A stretch of DNA of 64,000 nucleotides from Leptodactylus fallax (taxonomy: Eukaryota; Chordata; Amphibia; Anura; Leptodactylidae). The DNA is taken from positions 3,906,001-3,970,000 of the forward strand of contig CAMRHE010000115.1 of the NCBI GenBank assembly GCA_947044405.1. The letters run 5' to 3'. The notes under the pieces are model-generated. The model was given only the letters and a program-made list of their open reading frames with translations. It ran no database searches and was not told where the DNA came from. Shown piece by piece: positions 1 through 11,639 of the stretch. Both the position numbers and the translations under genes were made by a program. Within the stretch, counting starts at the first letter, position 1, and every line of letters starts with the position of its first letter.

Positions 1-3000
1 TCAAGTCAGAGCCATTTAAAGCTCACAGGAAAAATACAATGAGCTTAAAAGTAGTAAAGAGTAATTTCCCATTTTATTGATATTCATGAGAACTCTAATA
101 TATTCTATGGGGCAAATAAAGATTTGTAGATTCACTATGGTAAGCTTGGGCTCTGCAATCTATAGACAACCATTCACAGTAGTCTCTATAGTCTGCTAGT
201 GGATGATAAGACTGCAGTAAAAGTTGGCCATATATATTAGATTATCATAAACAGAACCCACCAAATTTGGTGGGGTTAGCTGAACATATATAGTGTAAGG
301 CCACTATTTATTGGAGTCTCATATGTTCTCATACTACCATAAACACTATTAAGCTGAGTAGGAAGGAGTCAAGAAAGGATTTTCTGAAAGCTGATCACCG
401 TGGGTTCAGAGACTTCCCTGCAGGGGAAAATGTAGCATTGCATGGTGGTTATTCTGATGAATGAGTACCCATAGAATACAATGGGACACTCTGGTCAGTC
501 AGAGGTCATGAGAAGGGTATCCCCGCTATGACGTGTCTATACCCTTAAAAAGGGTTATAGACTTGGTTGTCTTCAAGAGGTAACTCCTTTAAATACTTAT
601 GAGATACCGCTTTCTACCACTGTTGATCTTTTCCCCAGAACATCACAGTGTGCAGAGTGGAAAGCAGGTCAAACCAAGACCCAAGTTTAATCTTTTTGGA
701 TTTGCCTCACTAGAGTGAATGGATCCCACACAGAATGTGTTTGAATATAGTTTTTGGGTCTTCAAATGTAAACCCTGGTCAGAGCCAAACATGATGTGAT
801 CCCGACCTTAGGTCTATTTTCCAATTTATTGCATTTCAATCCAGGTAGCTAAGTGTATACATTTAGGATACACACCTAGAAATCTTTCTGTGCTTAGACT
901 AAACAGCCATAAACAGCCAACTCATTTACCCAATGGAAGGCAAGGTATTCTTTTAGCCGTAGCCAGGCAGGATTTTTTTTTACATTATAGTAAAGCACAG
1001 TAGACATTTATTTCTCATAGAGTGAGTGACAACAAAACACTGTGGCCAATGGCCAGTGTATGGTTATACAGTACAAGTACACATTTGTGCACACTCCTGA
1101 CATCCATTCAACATATGGGCATAGCATGATGTAAACAGACCCATAGCACGGAGATGTAACCTGATCAAAAAGAGAACATGAACTGCACCCCCCAGCATGC
1201 ACACAACTACGTGTCACTATAAGGGTAGTAGAATTCAATTTTACTTTCGTATATGGAGTAAACAGGCAATGACAATGCTCACATTTATAAAAAAAATAAA
1301 TAAAAAAAAAGTGGTTAGAGGGACATTGCAGTTCTGCAGCATCCTCTTCACAATCCCACCACGTGCCTCACACAGCTAGTCATCTGCTTGCCCCTCCACC
1401 AACACAGCACACAATGCGGCCATTGTCCTGATTGTTACAGTCCTCTGTAGGTAACGCTATGCAGCACAAGAAGAGTCCTACAATCTAAAAAGACCCCAAA
1501 AACTTCCTTTATTACCATCAGTAAAGGCAAAAATCTATTTGTTCTTTTAACTAAGCATTCTGGGAGGGAAACCAATGAGTGTAGAAACAATGCAAGAGGG
1601 GAAAATAGGAGACTGGAGAGTGTAGGACTGACATGTTTTAGGGAATATTAAACCTACATAGCTACAGAAACGCATTACTAGAAAACCTTTCCCCCCCAAT
1701 TCATTCACATGGAGCCATGGTGTCCAATAAGTGATCACATGATATACTGTAGAGACAGGTTACACATATAGAGCGGAAATGTTACAACACGCACACAATT
1801 TCTTGTGTCTGGTGCAAATGTCCAATGAGACAGATGTCAAAAATGACCTTTTTCCATAAATTTTCCCATAAATTTCAGTGTTAAAATAATGGAAAAAACT
1901 CATGGTGGAAAAAAGAAGTTTTCCATCCATTAAAGTGAATGGCATAAATAATGGAAAAGCTAACACAGATATTGGTCATTTATGCCTTGGGGAGGAAGGA
2001 GGGTTATACAAGGATGTATATACAGCGATGGGTAAATTAACATGATATTAGGTTGGAGCGTAAAGCAAGCCATTCACATCTAATATGCATGGGGCCTCGG
2101 GATTTTCTAGACAACAATTGTCAGCAGAAAAGCACACAGTGAGTAAACCTGGTGGCTCAGTGGTTAGCACTGTTGCCTTGCAGCGGAGTCCTGGGTTTTG
2201 AATCCAGCCAAAGGACAACATCTGTAAGGAGACTGACAAGGAATTTAGATTTTGAGCCCTACTTGGAACAGCGAGTGATCATGTCTGTAATGTGCTGCAG
2301 AATATGATGGCGCTATATAATATTTTCATGCGGAGAAAAGCCACCAGAGGAGTTTGGCTATGGATTACTTCCCTGTTCCTACTGAGAACAAGGTGCATGC
2401 TTGGCCAAGACTATGGCAAATATTATGAAAGTTGGCTAACTTCCATACCCTCAGGTTTCTATTGTATTATTCCATAAGTGAAGAACAGCCTGTTATACTA
2501 GGCATCCTACCAGAAGCCTCGTCACCGGCATGAACCATGTCTAGATTTAATATTATTTGCCATAAATCTATATGAAGCTTCTCTACCAGCAACAGCGCCT
2601 GAGAGCCAAACTGGTAATGGGTCCCCCACCTACCATGTACCACTCATAATATTGGTGTCTTACACATGAGAGGGACTCCATGGTCCCAAGTGAGAGTTAC
2701 CACTGAGTCCTCTATAGCTATGCCTCCTGGTTCTTAAGGTGGCCATACACATTAAATGAATGTCGCCAAACCAGTCAATTATCCTGACTTAGCACTGATG
2801 GCTTGCCTCTTTGTTCCCAAAGGACATAAGCCCCTAGCCAGGTGTCTGCCTGCTCCCTATCCCCATTAAGTACACAAGGATGCTTAGCCAAGCATGCATG
2901 TGGATGGAGGGGCTTGGAAGAACAGCGGTCAGCTCAAAATGCATTCAGTTGATAAGCTATATAACAACAAAAAAATAAATTCATGTCTGGCGTTAGTGCC

Positions 3001-5522
3001 AGGCCAGTAAATTATGTTGAATGATAGGCTCCTGTTCCATCTACTCCTGTGGCCTGTCTCATACTGAACTGGAAAATCGAATAGAAGATAGTGATATTAA
3101 CACCAAACATGCACTTCGGGAGCCGCAGAAACGGAGAAGATGCTTTCTTGGAGATTCTAAATATTCCGTAAGCCGCATCCTTGGGAGACAAAACTAAACA
3201 GTAGGGACAGATCGGTGGCACAATTCAGAATGAAGAGAAAACTACTTCCTTATTCACAACGTAGCGAGTTTCCCACAGCGTAACCTAGTGGGCCAAGGCA
3301 GAAAACTGCCCTGGAAGGTAACTCGAGGACATTGCTATTAGAAGGCTTATGAGTCATAGCTGCTGGTTCAGTTATGCAGCAGCGTAGGGTCGGATGATGG
3401 GAAAGCGGTGAATGTCACAGCTAAAAACCATACTCCATTCATGGAAAACATAGAAATGGGATTAAAAGACGCCGATACGCACATGGAGGCGGAAGGACGA
3501 TCACTGACGAACTGCAATAGGCTACGGATTTTCAGACCACGGAGAGCAGCGCCAAAAGCTCCGCAATTGAAGAGTACGAGCACCATGGATGCTGATCGTA
3601 CCTTTAGGCATGAAATAATGGGACATCATGAAACACATTGAAGCACATAGAGAAGAATATGGTCTTGATATCAGGGTCTTGGTCACCCAAGTGAGTCTTA
3701 AAGCAGGAACGACAAAGCAGAACAAACATGGTTGTAATTGTTTGGCAGATCCCTGGAATACACAGCTAAATAGGAGTCTGTAAGAATTATTTTATTCATG
3801 AAGCAGATCCAACTGATGTCCAGAACCAAAATCTTCACCCTCCTTGCAGTTGGCACAGGTATATATCAACAATTAACATAGTCTAGGGGGCAAAAAGGCA
3901 AGCAGCTGCAGCCAGCCATCACCGAAAACCAGAACCCTGTGCAGACTGGGATGGTTTCAGCGTATTTAGTGATCCAGCCAGACTCTGATCATAATGCTGC
4001 AGAAGAAAGACGACTAAACAGACTACACAATAGGAGCAGTATGTGGCTTGCAGTGGGGGTGGGGAGTTTAAAAACCCAGCTGGCAGCCATAGGATATGCT
4101 TGCCTATACCACACGTCAAGATTCATTCCCTGTGAGGCGGGGGAAGATGGAGGAGCAGAAGGAGGGGGAAGGAGCGGGGGAGGGTGACGCACGCTCTCTT
4201 ACAACCCCAAACACAAAAGGGAGGCCTGGCATGTAATTCTTTGGTAGGGTGTTTGCCACTATTCAGGCTGCCAGCGAAGGGAAAAGAACAGGTACTAATA
4301 GGTGCCATAAACGTATTGATATGGTTGAGTGAGTGTCAAGCTATGAGAGGGAAAAGCCTATTTCACACCCCCCTATACCACCCATGGAAGACAATTTATG
4401 ACCCTGCTAGGAGATAACAGCAAATAGCTGGGACAGATCAGTAGCAAGTAGGGCCATGCCAGAGGGATTTAGACTACCAATTACACAAAAACTAATTTTC
4501 TTCTGAAGTATGTGAAGCAAACATAGGCCAACACCATGTCCGAGCCTGACATAATGGGAGTTGTAGTTCCTTTGAACCTGGACGGTATTCATTATCTACT
4601 CTCATAGCGTCAACATATGCCAAATCTCCTGTATAGGAGGAGTTAACATCATACTACCAATCGTGTCAAAACCTACACCCTCAATAGAGGGAGCTAGAGT
4701 CTATGTATTCAATACATTACTGCCACCATAATAGTCATAACACAGAGGAGCCATATCTGGCCTGAGCTATATGGACAGAGTTATATACAATGAATTTTAT
4801 TTACTGGTTCCTAGCACCAATGTCTACCTGGAGTCTCAGCTAGTACCTTAAATTTGATAGATTATGACTAAAATGAAAATGCTGTTATGGAGACCAATAT
4901 GGCTATATTATGCCAAGATAGAATTCAGTTTCCATCCTAGAAAAGTATCTACATATATTGGAATCAGGTATCTATCCGATTTGGAAGGAAAGGGAGGGGG
5001 GAGGATGGCCGTGTAATCCCAGCCCAAGAGTCCACAGTCAATTCACCATTATAACCACAGAAATCTGTCACGAGCGTTTCCAGCACATGGATATATACTA
5101 CAGAGACCTTACCATCAGCAAGTAAAAAGCGCAACACAGAAAATGCCTCGAAACGCGCAGCACTGAACATATACAAGGAGTCCGAATTCCCAACAATCCC
5201 CAGAATTTCTACATAGAAGGAAAACGCTCAGGCGGAATCACAGAAAACTGTAGGTGTCAAGAGGAACTTCCCTGAACTTTAACATGAACCCCAGTGATTT
5301 AAACCCCTCCCACAAAACGCGACAAACCAATGAGATGCGAGCGCCGTCAGCTGAAAACCGTATATTAGAAGCGAGCCTGACAGGATATCTGCAGTTCTTC
5401 TGTAACAGTGACATTTAACCCTGCTCTACTGGTGCACCGAAATATAACGTAGAACAGTCCCCAGAGCATCACTCACAGCAATGTGTATTTCAGGCTGAGA
5501 CGGCAGAAGCTTGGCAACGTGC
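1..5522. other. No recognised gene; possible intron of the CXXC gene
   Basis: Short open frames here are interrupted and resemble no family I know. Apart from the SINE-like copy at 2148 the stretch looks like unique, AT-rich DNA, with a GC-richer part at 3900-4200 and 5200-5400. If the CXXC gene continues on the minus strand this is its intron. Confidence 0.5.
2148..2322 (+). repeat. tRNA-derived SINE-like element (plus strand)
   Basis: Begins GGTGGCTCAGTGGTTAGCAC (A-box-like), contains GGGTTTTGAATCC (B-box-like) and TTTAGATTTTGAGCCC, and ends GCAGAATATGATGGCGCTAT. Other copies or fragments of the same family lie at 8284-8340, 8651-8692, 53741-53955 and 54390-54428. Confidence 0.75.
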
Positions 5523-5594
5523 TCCCATATGGTCTAGCGGTTAGGATTCCTGGTTTTCACCCAGGCGGCCCGGGTTCGACTCCCGGTATGGGAA
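5523..5594 (+). tRNA. tRNA-Glu (anticodon TTC)
   Basis: 72-nt gene with a complete cloverleaf. The acceptor stem pairs TCCCATA with TATGGGA and the discriminator is A. The D-arm/A box is TGGTCTAGCGG. The anticodon stem CCTGG/CCAGG holds loop TTTTCAC, whose central TTC (5556-5558) is the anticodon. The T arm/B box is GGTTCGACTCC. A Pol III terminator of six T follows at 5601-5606. The sequence looks identical or nearly so to vertebrate tRNA-Glu-TTC, so it is probably functional. There is no CCA in the DNA, as expected. Confidence 0.97.
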
Positions 5595-5600
5595 CAACTG

Positions 5601-5606
5601 TTTTTT
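5601..5606 (+). terminator. Pol III terminator of tRNA-Glu
   Basis: A run of six T begins seven bases after the tRNA 3' end, sufficient for RNA polymerase III termination. Confidence 0.85.
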
Positions 5607-5819
5607 GCAGATCTCTTAAAAAAAAAGAAATAAGATTTTGTTTTTCTACCATATCTTTCATTAGATCTGTAAATAGTAACCTTCTGCAAATCTGGGTCAA
5701 CGCTGCAGATTGCTCACACACGCGGGATAAAGAAACGCATAACCCATACTAACGCACCACTACATAGCAACCAATGACCGCACTGAAAAGAAGAATATAA
5801 AGAGCCTGAACCCGCTCAC

Positions 5820-6158
5820 CTCGGCTGCTTTTAGCGGTACCACTCGCCTCTTCTTCAGATGTTCACACTTTCTCTTCTTGCATATCTGGTGGCTGGTACT
5901 CCGGTTCACACAGTTGTAACACTCTCCACAAGGTTCCTTTCTCAGACATGGTTCACAGACCCCACATCGTTTTCTCTTTTTGAGGGGCTGCTCCACAACT
6001 TCCATACTACTGCCACCGCTTCCCACGCCACCACCAACCGCCGGCTCCACTGGCAAATCCACAGGCTTCATCCTCCTGAGAGATTCCCCGTCGTCACAGA
6101 AATCATACACATCTTGTGTCCCAATGTGAGTCAATGGGGCATGCTGAGTCTCCATCAT
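5820..6158 (-). CDS. TET3: TET-type CXXC zinc-finger exon (probably TET3 5' coding exon)
   Basis: 113 codons from ATG at 6158, ending at a strong donor (GAG|GTGAGC, donor at 5819) in phase 0. The CXXC finger spans residues 65-98 with cysteines 65, 68, 71, 77, 80, 83, 93 and 98, preceded by basic KKRKR and followed by KKRR. It lacks the KFGG motif of DNMT1/KMT2/KDM2 fingers and has the HQICK motif of the TET/CXXC4/CXXC5 group. This finger binds CpG DNA and directs TET 5mC dioxygenases. A YDF motif at 18-20 recalls the TET3 N-terminus. Human TET3 lies near DUSP11 (2p13), which supports TET3, but KKRKCE and VVPL after the last cysteine look TET1-like. The second ATG (6155) has the better Kozak context. 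An in-frame stop lies upstream near 6225. The catalytic domain is not in the window. Confidence 0.7.
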
Positions 6159-7015
6159 CACTGAGTTTTTTTCCCCGAAAAACCTCAGAACCTTTAAGAC
6201 AACGGTTTTGCCAAAGGCATGTGGCTATGATGTGTGGGGTCTGCGGTAAATGTTATCTAGTCCTGTGAACCAAAGTTAGCAAACTTTTACAAGTGATCCA
6301 CAGTGTACGTCCCTTCATTTGGATGCAAACCTCTGCGTAGATGGTTTTGTCATAGAGAATACCATTCTAGTAACCCAAATTCTTCTTTTATTAGCCTAGC
6401 GGACATATTAAATGTAAGTGCAAGCATGTCTTCTGGAGATTCCCCTTTCCCCCCTGACAGCTCATCGTGACTCAAGCAGTTGAAAACACTACGCTCTAGC
6501 GATCCGCCACGATGAGGGTGCACAACACTTCCGGAAACTTTTCCTACAAAAAGAGGGATATGTCACATAACAGAAACAGAAAAGAGCCTCAAACTGGATA
6601 TGCTCGCAACTTCACTTGCAGAAAGCATTTTTGCACCACAAACATTGGTCATACTGTCCATTCAGCACCATTTTGGAATGACATTAGTGACACTGTACCT
6701 TTAATAGCTATTACTATACAATGTAACAATGTAAACAGTGCAACAATGTAGCCAATATACATATAACTGGAAACATCAACATATTAGAAATGGAATAAAC
6801 ATTTAGCAGATCCGCAGCATACACAAAGTTACCAGCACTCTACACAAACTTTAACTATACACATATAGTCTTGTATATAAACATACAAACAACAGCAACA
6901 CACACCAAGGGCCCAGCACACAGACACACAGGGAGTGTTAATGGATCATTATCAGTGACAGGACACAGCTCCCTACAATTCTTTGTTCTGTGCCTGGAGC
7001 CGGGACTGTACCGGT

Positions 7016-7106
7016 AGGTCGGCCCTCCCCCACCCCCTCCAACAAAGAGCCCCCCTCCCACTATATGCAGGGATATGGACACCCCCTAGGTTCCCCCTCT
7101 TGTTCC
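7016..7106 (-). other. G-run cluster with G-quadruplex potential
   Basis: The plus strand has many runs of 3-6 C (CCCTCCCCCACCCCCTCC and more). The minus strand, the sense strand of the CXXC gene, therefore carries closely spaced G runs upstream of that exon. Confidence 0.45.
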
Positions 7107-7600
7107 TAGAACCTGCATACAAGCCATGCACCCCAGCACAACAGTGGTCCCCCCTTACCCTGCAGTGCACATAAGGGGACCCCAAAATATAGTGCAATGC
7201 AATACCCCCCAAAAGGCAATGTAAAAAGGGGGCCCTGCACCCAATACCCAAGTGACAAGGGGGACCCACGTGTGGGAACACAGATCAAAGGGGCACCAGT
7301 CTCTATTACAGTCAAGGGGTCAGGAATATCAGCAGTAATGCACACAGTAATGCACACACATGCGGTATCTGAGCCTTGCGTTGCTACAATACATTTATAC
7401 TGCTAAGCCTGTGCAGAAATGCAAGAACCACCGTGTAACCCAGTGCACAAGCATCAGATCACTTGTAATTCTGCAACAACATGGACATAAACCTACTGCT
7501 GTAAGTCAGAGGGAGAAAGAAGAGAGAAGCCACATCGTTACAGTAGTCAGCGATATCTGCACATGTCATCCACAGCCGGTGCATGGCAGCCTTCACTCAC

Positions 7601-7850
7601 CTTGTGTGTGCCCCTCTCTGAGCCTTCAGCAAGCCGGGAGGAGGACGAGGAGGAGGGGGAAGGGAGAAGCTCAGGGGCACAGATGTGGAGCAAACAAAAG
7701 GGAAGTGACTGAGAAACACAAAGATACGAAGTGGAGCAGCACAGGATCAGGAGCAGACACACAAGAGAAGGAGGAGGAAGAGGAGGGTGGGGGTCACAGG
7801 CAAGAGGGAGGGAGCAGGTGCTGAGAACACAGACAGAATGGGGGGAAAGA
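7601..7850 (-). promoter_or_regulatory. Candidate non-coding first exon/promoter region of the CXXC gene
   Basis: On the minus strand a strong splice donor (CACACAAG|GTGAGTG, donor at 7600) ends a GC- and pyrimidine-rich stretch (CTTCTCCCTTCCCCCTCC). It lies 1.4 kb upstream of the CXXC exon on the same strand. A 5' UTR exon is plausible. No transcript evidence or clear acceptor partner can be shown. Confidence 0.3.
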
Positions 7851-8045
7851 GAACTGAGATTTCTACCACAACACAGGGAAACCTAGACATATGTGGTGGA
7901 ACAGGCAGACTGCACTACTGCACCAGGGAGAGGTATACAGTGAGCATGGTGGCCATGGATACAAAGGATTAGCCAGACAACCTAATGGTCAGGGAACAAT
8001 GCAGGAGAGCTATCAGGAACATATAGATACAAATACATGCATTGA

Positions 8046-8109
8046 AATATATATATATATATATATATATATAATCTTGTATATTTATGCCTGTGTAAAT
8101 ATATATCTG

Positions 8110-8140
<31 letters not shown>

Positions 8141-8184
8141 CGTGTATTATATAAAAATACATATATCTGTGTGTATGTATAATA

Positions 8185-8222
<38 letters not shown>
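8046..8222. repeat. Microsatellites (TA)n and (TG)n
   Basis: (AT)n at 8046-8074, (TG)n at about 8109-8140 and a second (TG)n at about 8186-8222. These create spurious open frames with Thr/His repeats on the minus strand. Confidence 0.95.
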
Positions 8223-8225
<3 letters not shown>

Positions 8226-8475
8226 CATATATCACATATTCTAGATAGATCGATGCAAACACACATACAAGATATGTAATCATAATACATTTTATTTATA
8301 TAGCACCAATATATTCTGCAGCACTTTACAATTTATACATGCTAAACACACAAATACTCATTTAACACATACAAATACTGTGTATATAAATATATACACA
8401 CACACACACGATATACATTCATATACAGTATTGTATTTCTAGAGCAAAATTAATCCCATGATTCTGTACATTTGA

Positions 8476-8476
<1 letters not shown>

Positions 8477-8518
<42 letters not shown>
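8477..8518. repeat. (TA)n microsatellite
   Basis: About 20 uninterrupted TA units. Confidence 0.95.
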
Positions 8519-8522
<4 letters not shown>

Positions 8523-8693
8523 CATACACACACATACACCGTAAATTCTAAAACCTTTGGATTGCTACAATCAATGCAATGGATGTGGAATAGATTTCAT
8601 TGGTTGGTACTGAGGTTTTTATCGCCATTGATGCTTTCCTCATGACAATGTCTAAAGCGCTGCAGAATATGTTGACGCTATACAAGTAAGGGA

Positions 8694-8966
8694 AGCAGCA
8701 CACGACCATGTTTCACCTGTGAAACACGGTCCGTGTGTTATCCAGATTTACCGTCCAGTGGGACTCCTAGCAGTATAGTTATCTATAATTCCAGTATCTA
8801 CCAATTACAGTACAGAACAGTATGTCACTGGGAGGCAGGGACTCCTAGCATCATAGATAACTATACTGCTAGGAGTCCTACTCCTAGCACAAAGTTCAAG
8901 CCGGCAAATCTGGCTAATACATGGACCATGTTTCACGGGTGAACTGCTGTCGTGTGCTGCTACCCT
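8694..8966. mobile_element. Hairpin (foldback) MITE-like element
   Basis: Outer arms start AGCAGCACACGAC and end GTCGTGTGCTGCT, with CATGTTTCAC blocks in both arms. Inside is a perfect 26-bp inverted repeat at 8761-8786 and 8853-8878 (GGACTCCTAGCAG.../...CTGCTAGGAGTCC). There is no coding capacity. Confidence 0.7.
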
Positions 8967-9809
8967 AACGGTCTAGTCACATCTCTGTTTTTACATCAGT
9001 TTTTTGCATCCGCTTAAATGCATACAGATGGCCATCCGTTTACATAGAGATCAGTGTATACTGTGTTTTTTGTGTCCTTGTTTCTGCTAAACTGATGTAA
9101 AAAATGGAGCACAAGAGTAATAAATAAAATAATCTGTACAGTCTCGCCATGGAAACATGTCAGAGGTTTGGGGTTGATCGCTATGAACCAAAACCATTCT
9201 ATAGCTGACAACACTCGCCTATGGTCAGCTTTATTATTTTATTACCGCCACCATGCCCAGTTCTGCACACCGGTATGAAGAATTTAAGAGGTTTTAGTAT
9301 CTGTAGAAGAAATAAGGATGTGTTCCAACGTAAAAGGAGTGTTTAAGATTAGAGAAATATTGTGTCTGGTATTGTAGTTCATCCCTATTCAAGTAAATGA
9401 CAATGCACTGTAAATACCAGGACAGAGGTGGCGTAGTGTACAACGTCTTCTAATCTTAGATGGCCTCTATGTTGGTCATATAACACTGCCTAAATGCCTC
9501 CATACAAATGATACCCACATACAGTGACCAGCCCTAAGGCCTATCCTGGTGGGATCCATCCATTATCCAGGCTACATAGAGACCTGAGTGAATGAGACAT
9601 ATGTAAATCCCTCTGCTCTACACAGACAACAGTGGACTGCATTTGCATATTGAAAGTGTTAAGAGGTTAAGACTTTTCACTCTTTTAGGCACATTCACTG
9701 AATGCAACAATCACACTGTGAAAGTATATACAGCATCATATTATACAGACTTACCTGTTCAAAGGTAGATCCGACCCCTGTATAACCGTTTATATACCGC
9801 TACTCCTAT

Positions 9810-10092
9810 TTAGGGTGGGTCCACACTTGCGGCGGCACTCCGTCCGCCGCGAATCTGACCTAAATGTCGGAAAATGGATAGGGAAAGGTTTGTGGCGCTT
9901 TGCTTAAAAACCCATTCACCTGAATGGGTTTTTAAAGCAATGCACGGGTGTGTGCTTACACCCTCTGCGCCGCGAAGCCGTTTTTTTTAGTCGAAAACAA
10001 AGTCTTGCATGTCCAGCTTTGTTTCCAGCGGAAAAAAAATGGGCAGATTCGCAGCGTACGGAGTGCCGCCGCAAGAGTGAACCCACCCTTAC
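9810..10092. mobile_element. Inverted-repeat element (GGGTGGGTCCACACTTGCGG ends)
   Basis: The left end AGGGTGGGTCCACACTTGCG with GGCGGCACTCCGT matches, inverted, the right end ACGGAGTGCCGCCGCAAGAG followed by TGAACCCACCCT. Imperfect terminal repeats of about 48 bp and no transposase indicate a non-autonomous element. Confidence 0.7.
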
Positions 10093-11314
10093 ACAATATA
10101 GTAGTAAGTTTCTCATGGCTGAGTGTACATCCAAGGAGAATCTGTTTTCACCGATCATTCATAGACTTGAGTCTATTTAGGCATCTGTGAAAATAGGCAG
10201 CTATACGGCAAGTTTTATTTAACAGGTTTGCCAATACGGACCCTTAAATGCGTCATGAGAATAGATTCCTTATATTCTATGGAGCCATGCGCTGGCCGTA
10301 CATGGCTGTGAAATAAATTCAGCACTAATGGAAGGAGCATAAAATCTCCAGTATATAGATGGCCATTAATTTGCTGTAGGTTTCAAGCCCACTAATTCTT
10401 AGCTACAGGAAGAAATTCAAGAGGACCCAAAGAACAGAAAACTGTGCGCAGGTTTGAACCTGGCGTAACACCATCTACGTATACACTACACAAAAATATT
10501 TCCCCCATCCAACCTGCCCTCTGATATATCCCACAGAGTTGCAGGCCATACGTTGAATGATGTTTGCAGTGATGAGAATAATCATCCATCATCATAGTTG
10601 GAAATAGTGTGCTACACATGGAGCGTCACAATTCACTTAGAACATTTTGATACACATAGCCCCAAGGCTATGATCGTACAGTGCTGTACCTGTTAGAAGT
10701 ACAGTATGAGAACAGGGCAATGGATGACATATGGCCCTTGGGGTAGACATAAAACAGGATGCGACCATGGTCATGTGAACAAAAGCCAAAGTTTAAGATA
10801 CGTTTTCAGGGGGTGCAGTCACACCAGGGCCCTGGAGCCTTAGAGGACCTATAAGGTGTCTCTATACACTGTGATAAGACTTTGCTATAAATAATACATC
10901 ATAGTCGGAGGGCCTCTGCATCGGGGCCCAGGAGCTTCATGTTACACCTATAGAAACACATTATAATGAAGGTTTTATAATCTGTATTAAAGTGTTACAG
11001 TTATTTATTCCTCCCATTAACCCAAGTCAACGTAGTCATTGCTCCTCACTATAAAAAGCCCACCGACCCCTAAGACACAAGGATCACCTCCAATGAATAT
11101 TAAAAAGAGTTGCATTATGAGATGTCTAGACTGAAAAACAAAAGTGGATCAGACTTGCGTGGAAACGTTGGCCTAGGCCTAGCTAAATGGCGTCGTTGAG
11201 GGGGAATTCAACATAGGAAGATATGAGGTAAAAAACTAATTCACTCTTCTTTCTCTCCCCTCTGCTCTGCAGAATAATTGGAGGCATATAAGGGAGGGAG
11301 GTTCTGTAATAAAA

Positions 11315-11550
11315 CTGTGTGTAAGGCTACATTCACGTTGGAGACTCAGTCGCAGTGTCTGACGAAAGACTTTTTCCTCCACTGGTTTCAGTTTAAAAGA
11401 CGCTGGACACCCAATGGACCCCATTATAGTCAATGGGGCTCGTCGGACTCCGTGCATTACCGCTATTGTAGCAATCCGCTTCCCTGTTGTTTAGGTCTCC
11501 CGATGGACCCAAGCAACAGAGAGGCAACACTAATGTGAACCTAGCATAAC
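11315..11550. repeat. Short inverted-repeat element
   Basis: The ends GGCTACATTCACGTTGGAG and CTAATGTGAACCTAGC are inverted relatives. It is probably another member of the 'first-letter' MITE-like repeats common in frogs, which is inference. Confidence 0.45.
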
Positions 11551-11639
11551 TTTTTGATAAGGACTTTGTAATTGGATAAAAAAAAAAAATATATATAAAA
11601 AAAAAAAAAAAAAAAATCTCATGTATCCATCCCCTTTTC

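Noticed and set aside
2148..2220. tRNA-like A and B boxes
   Set aside because: No cloverleaf can be drawn and the unit continues into a shared SINE body; several copies occur in the window.
7360..7824. 154-codon plus-strand frame rich in Glu, Arg and Gly
   Set aside because: Composition comes from the GA-rich DNA of the candidate promoter; no domain and no splice support.
7969..8283. 104-codon minus-strand frame with Thr-His repeats
   Set aside because: Translation of (TG)n and (TA)n microsatellites.
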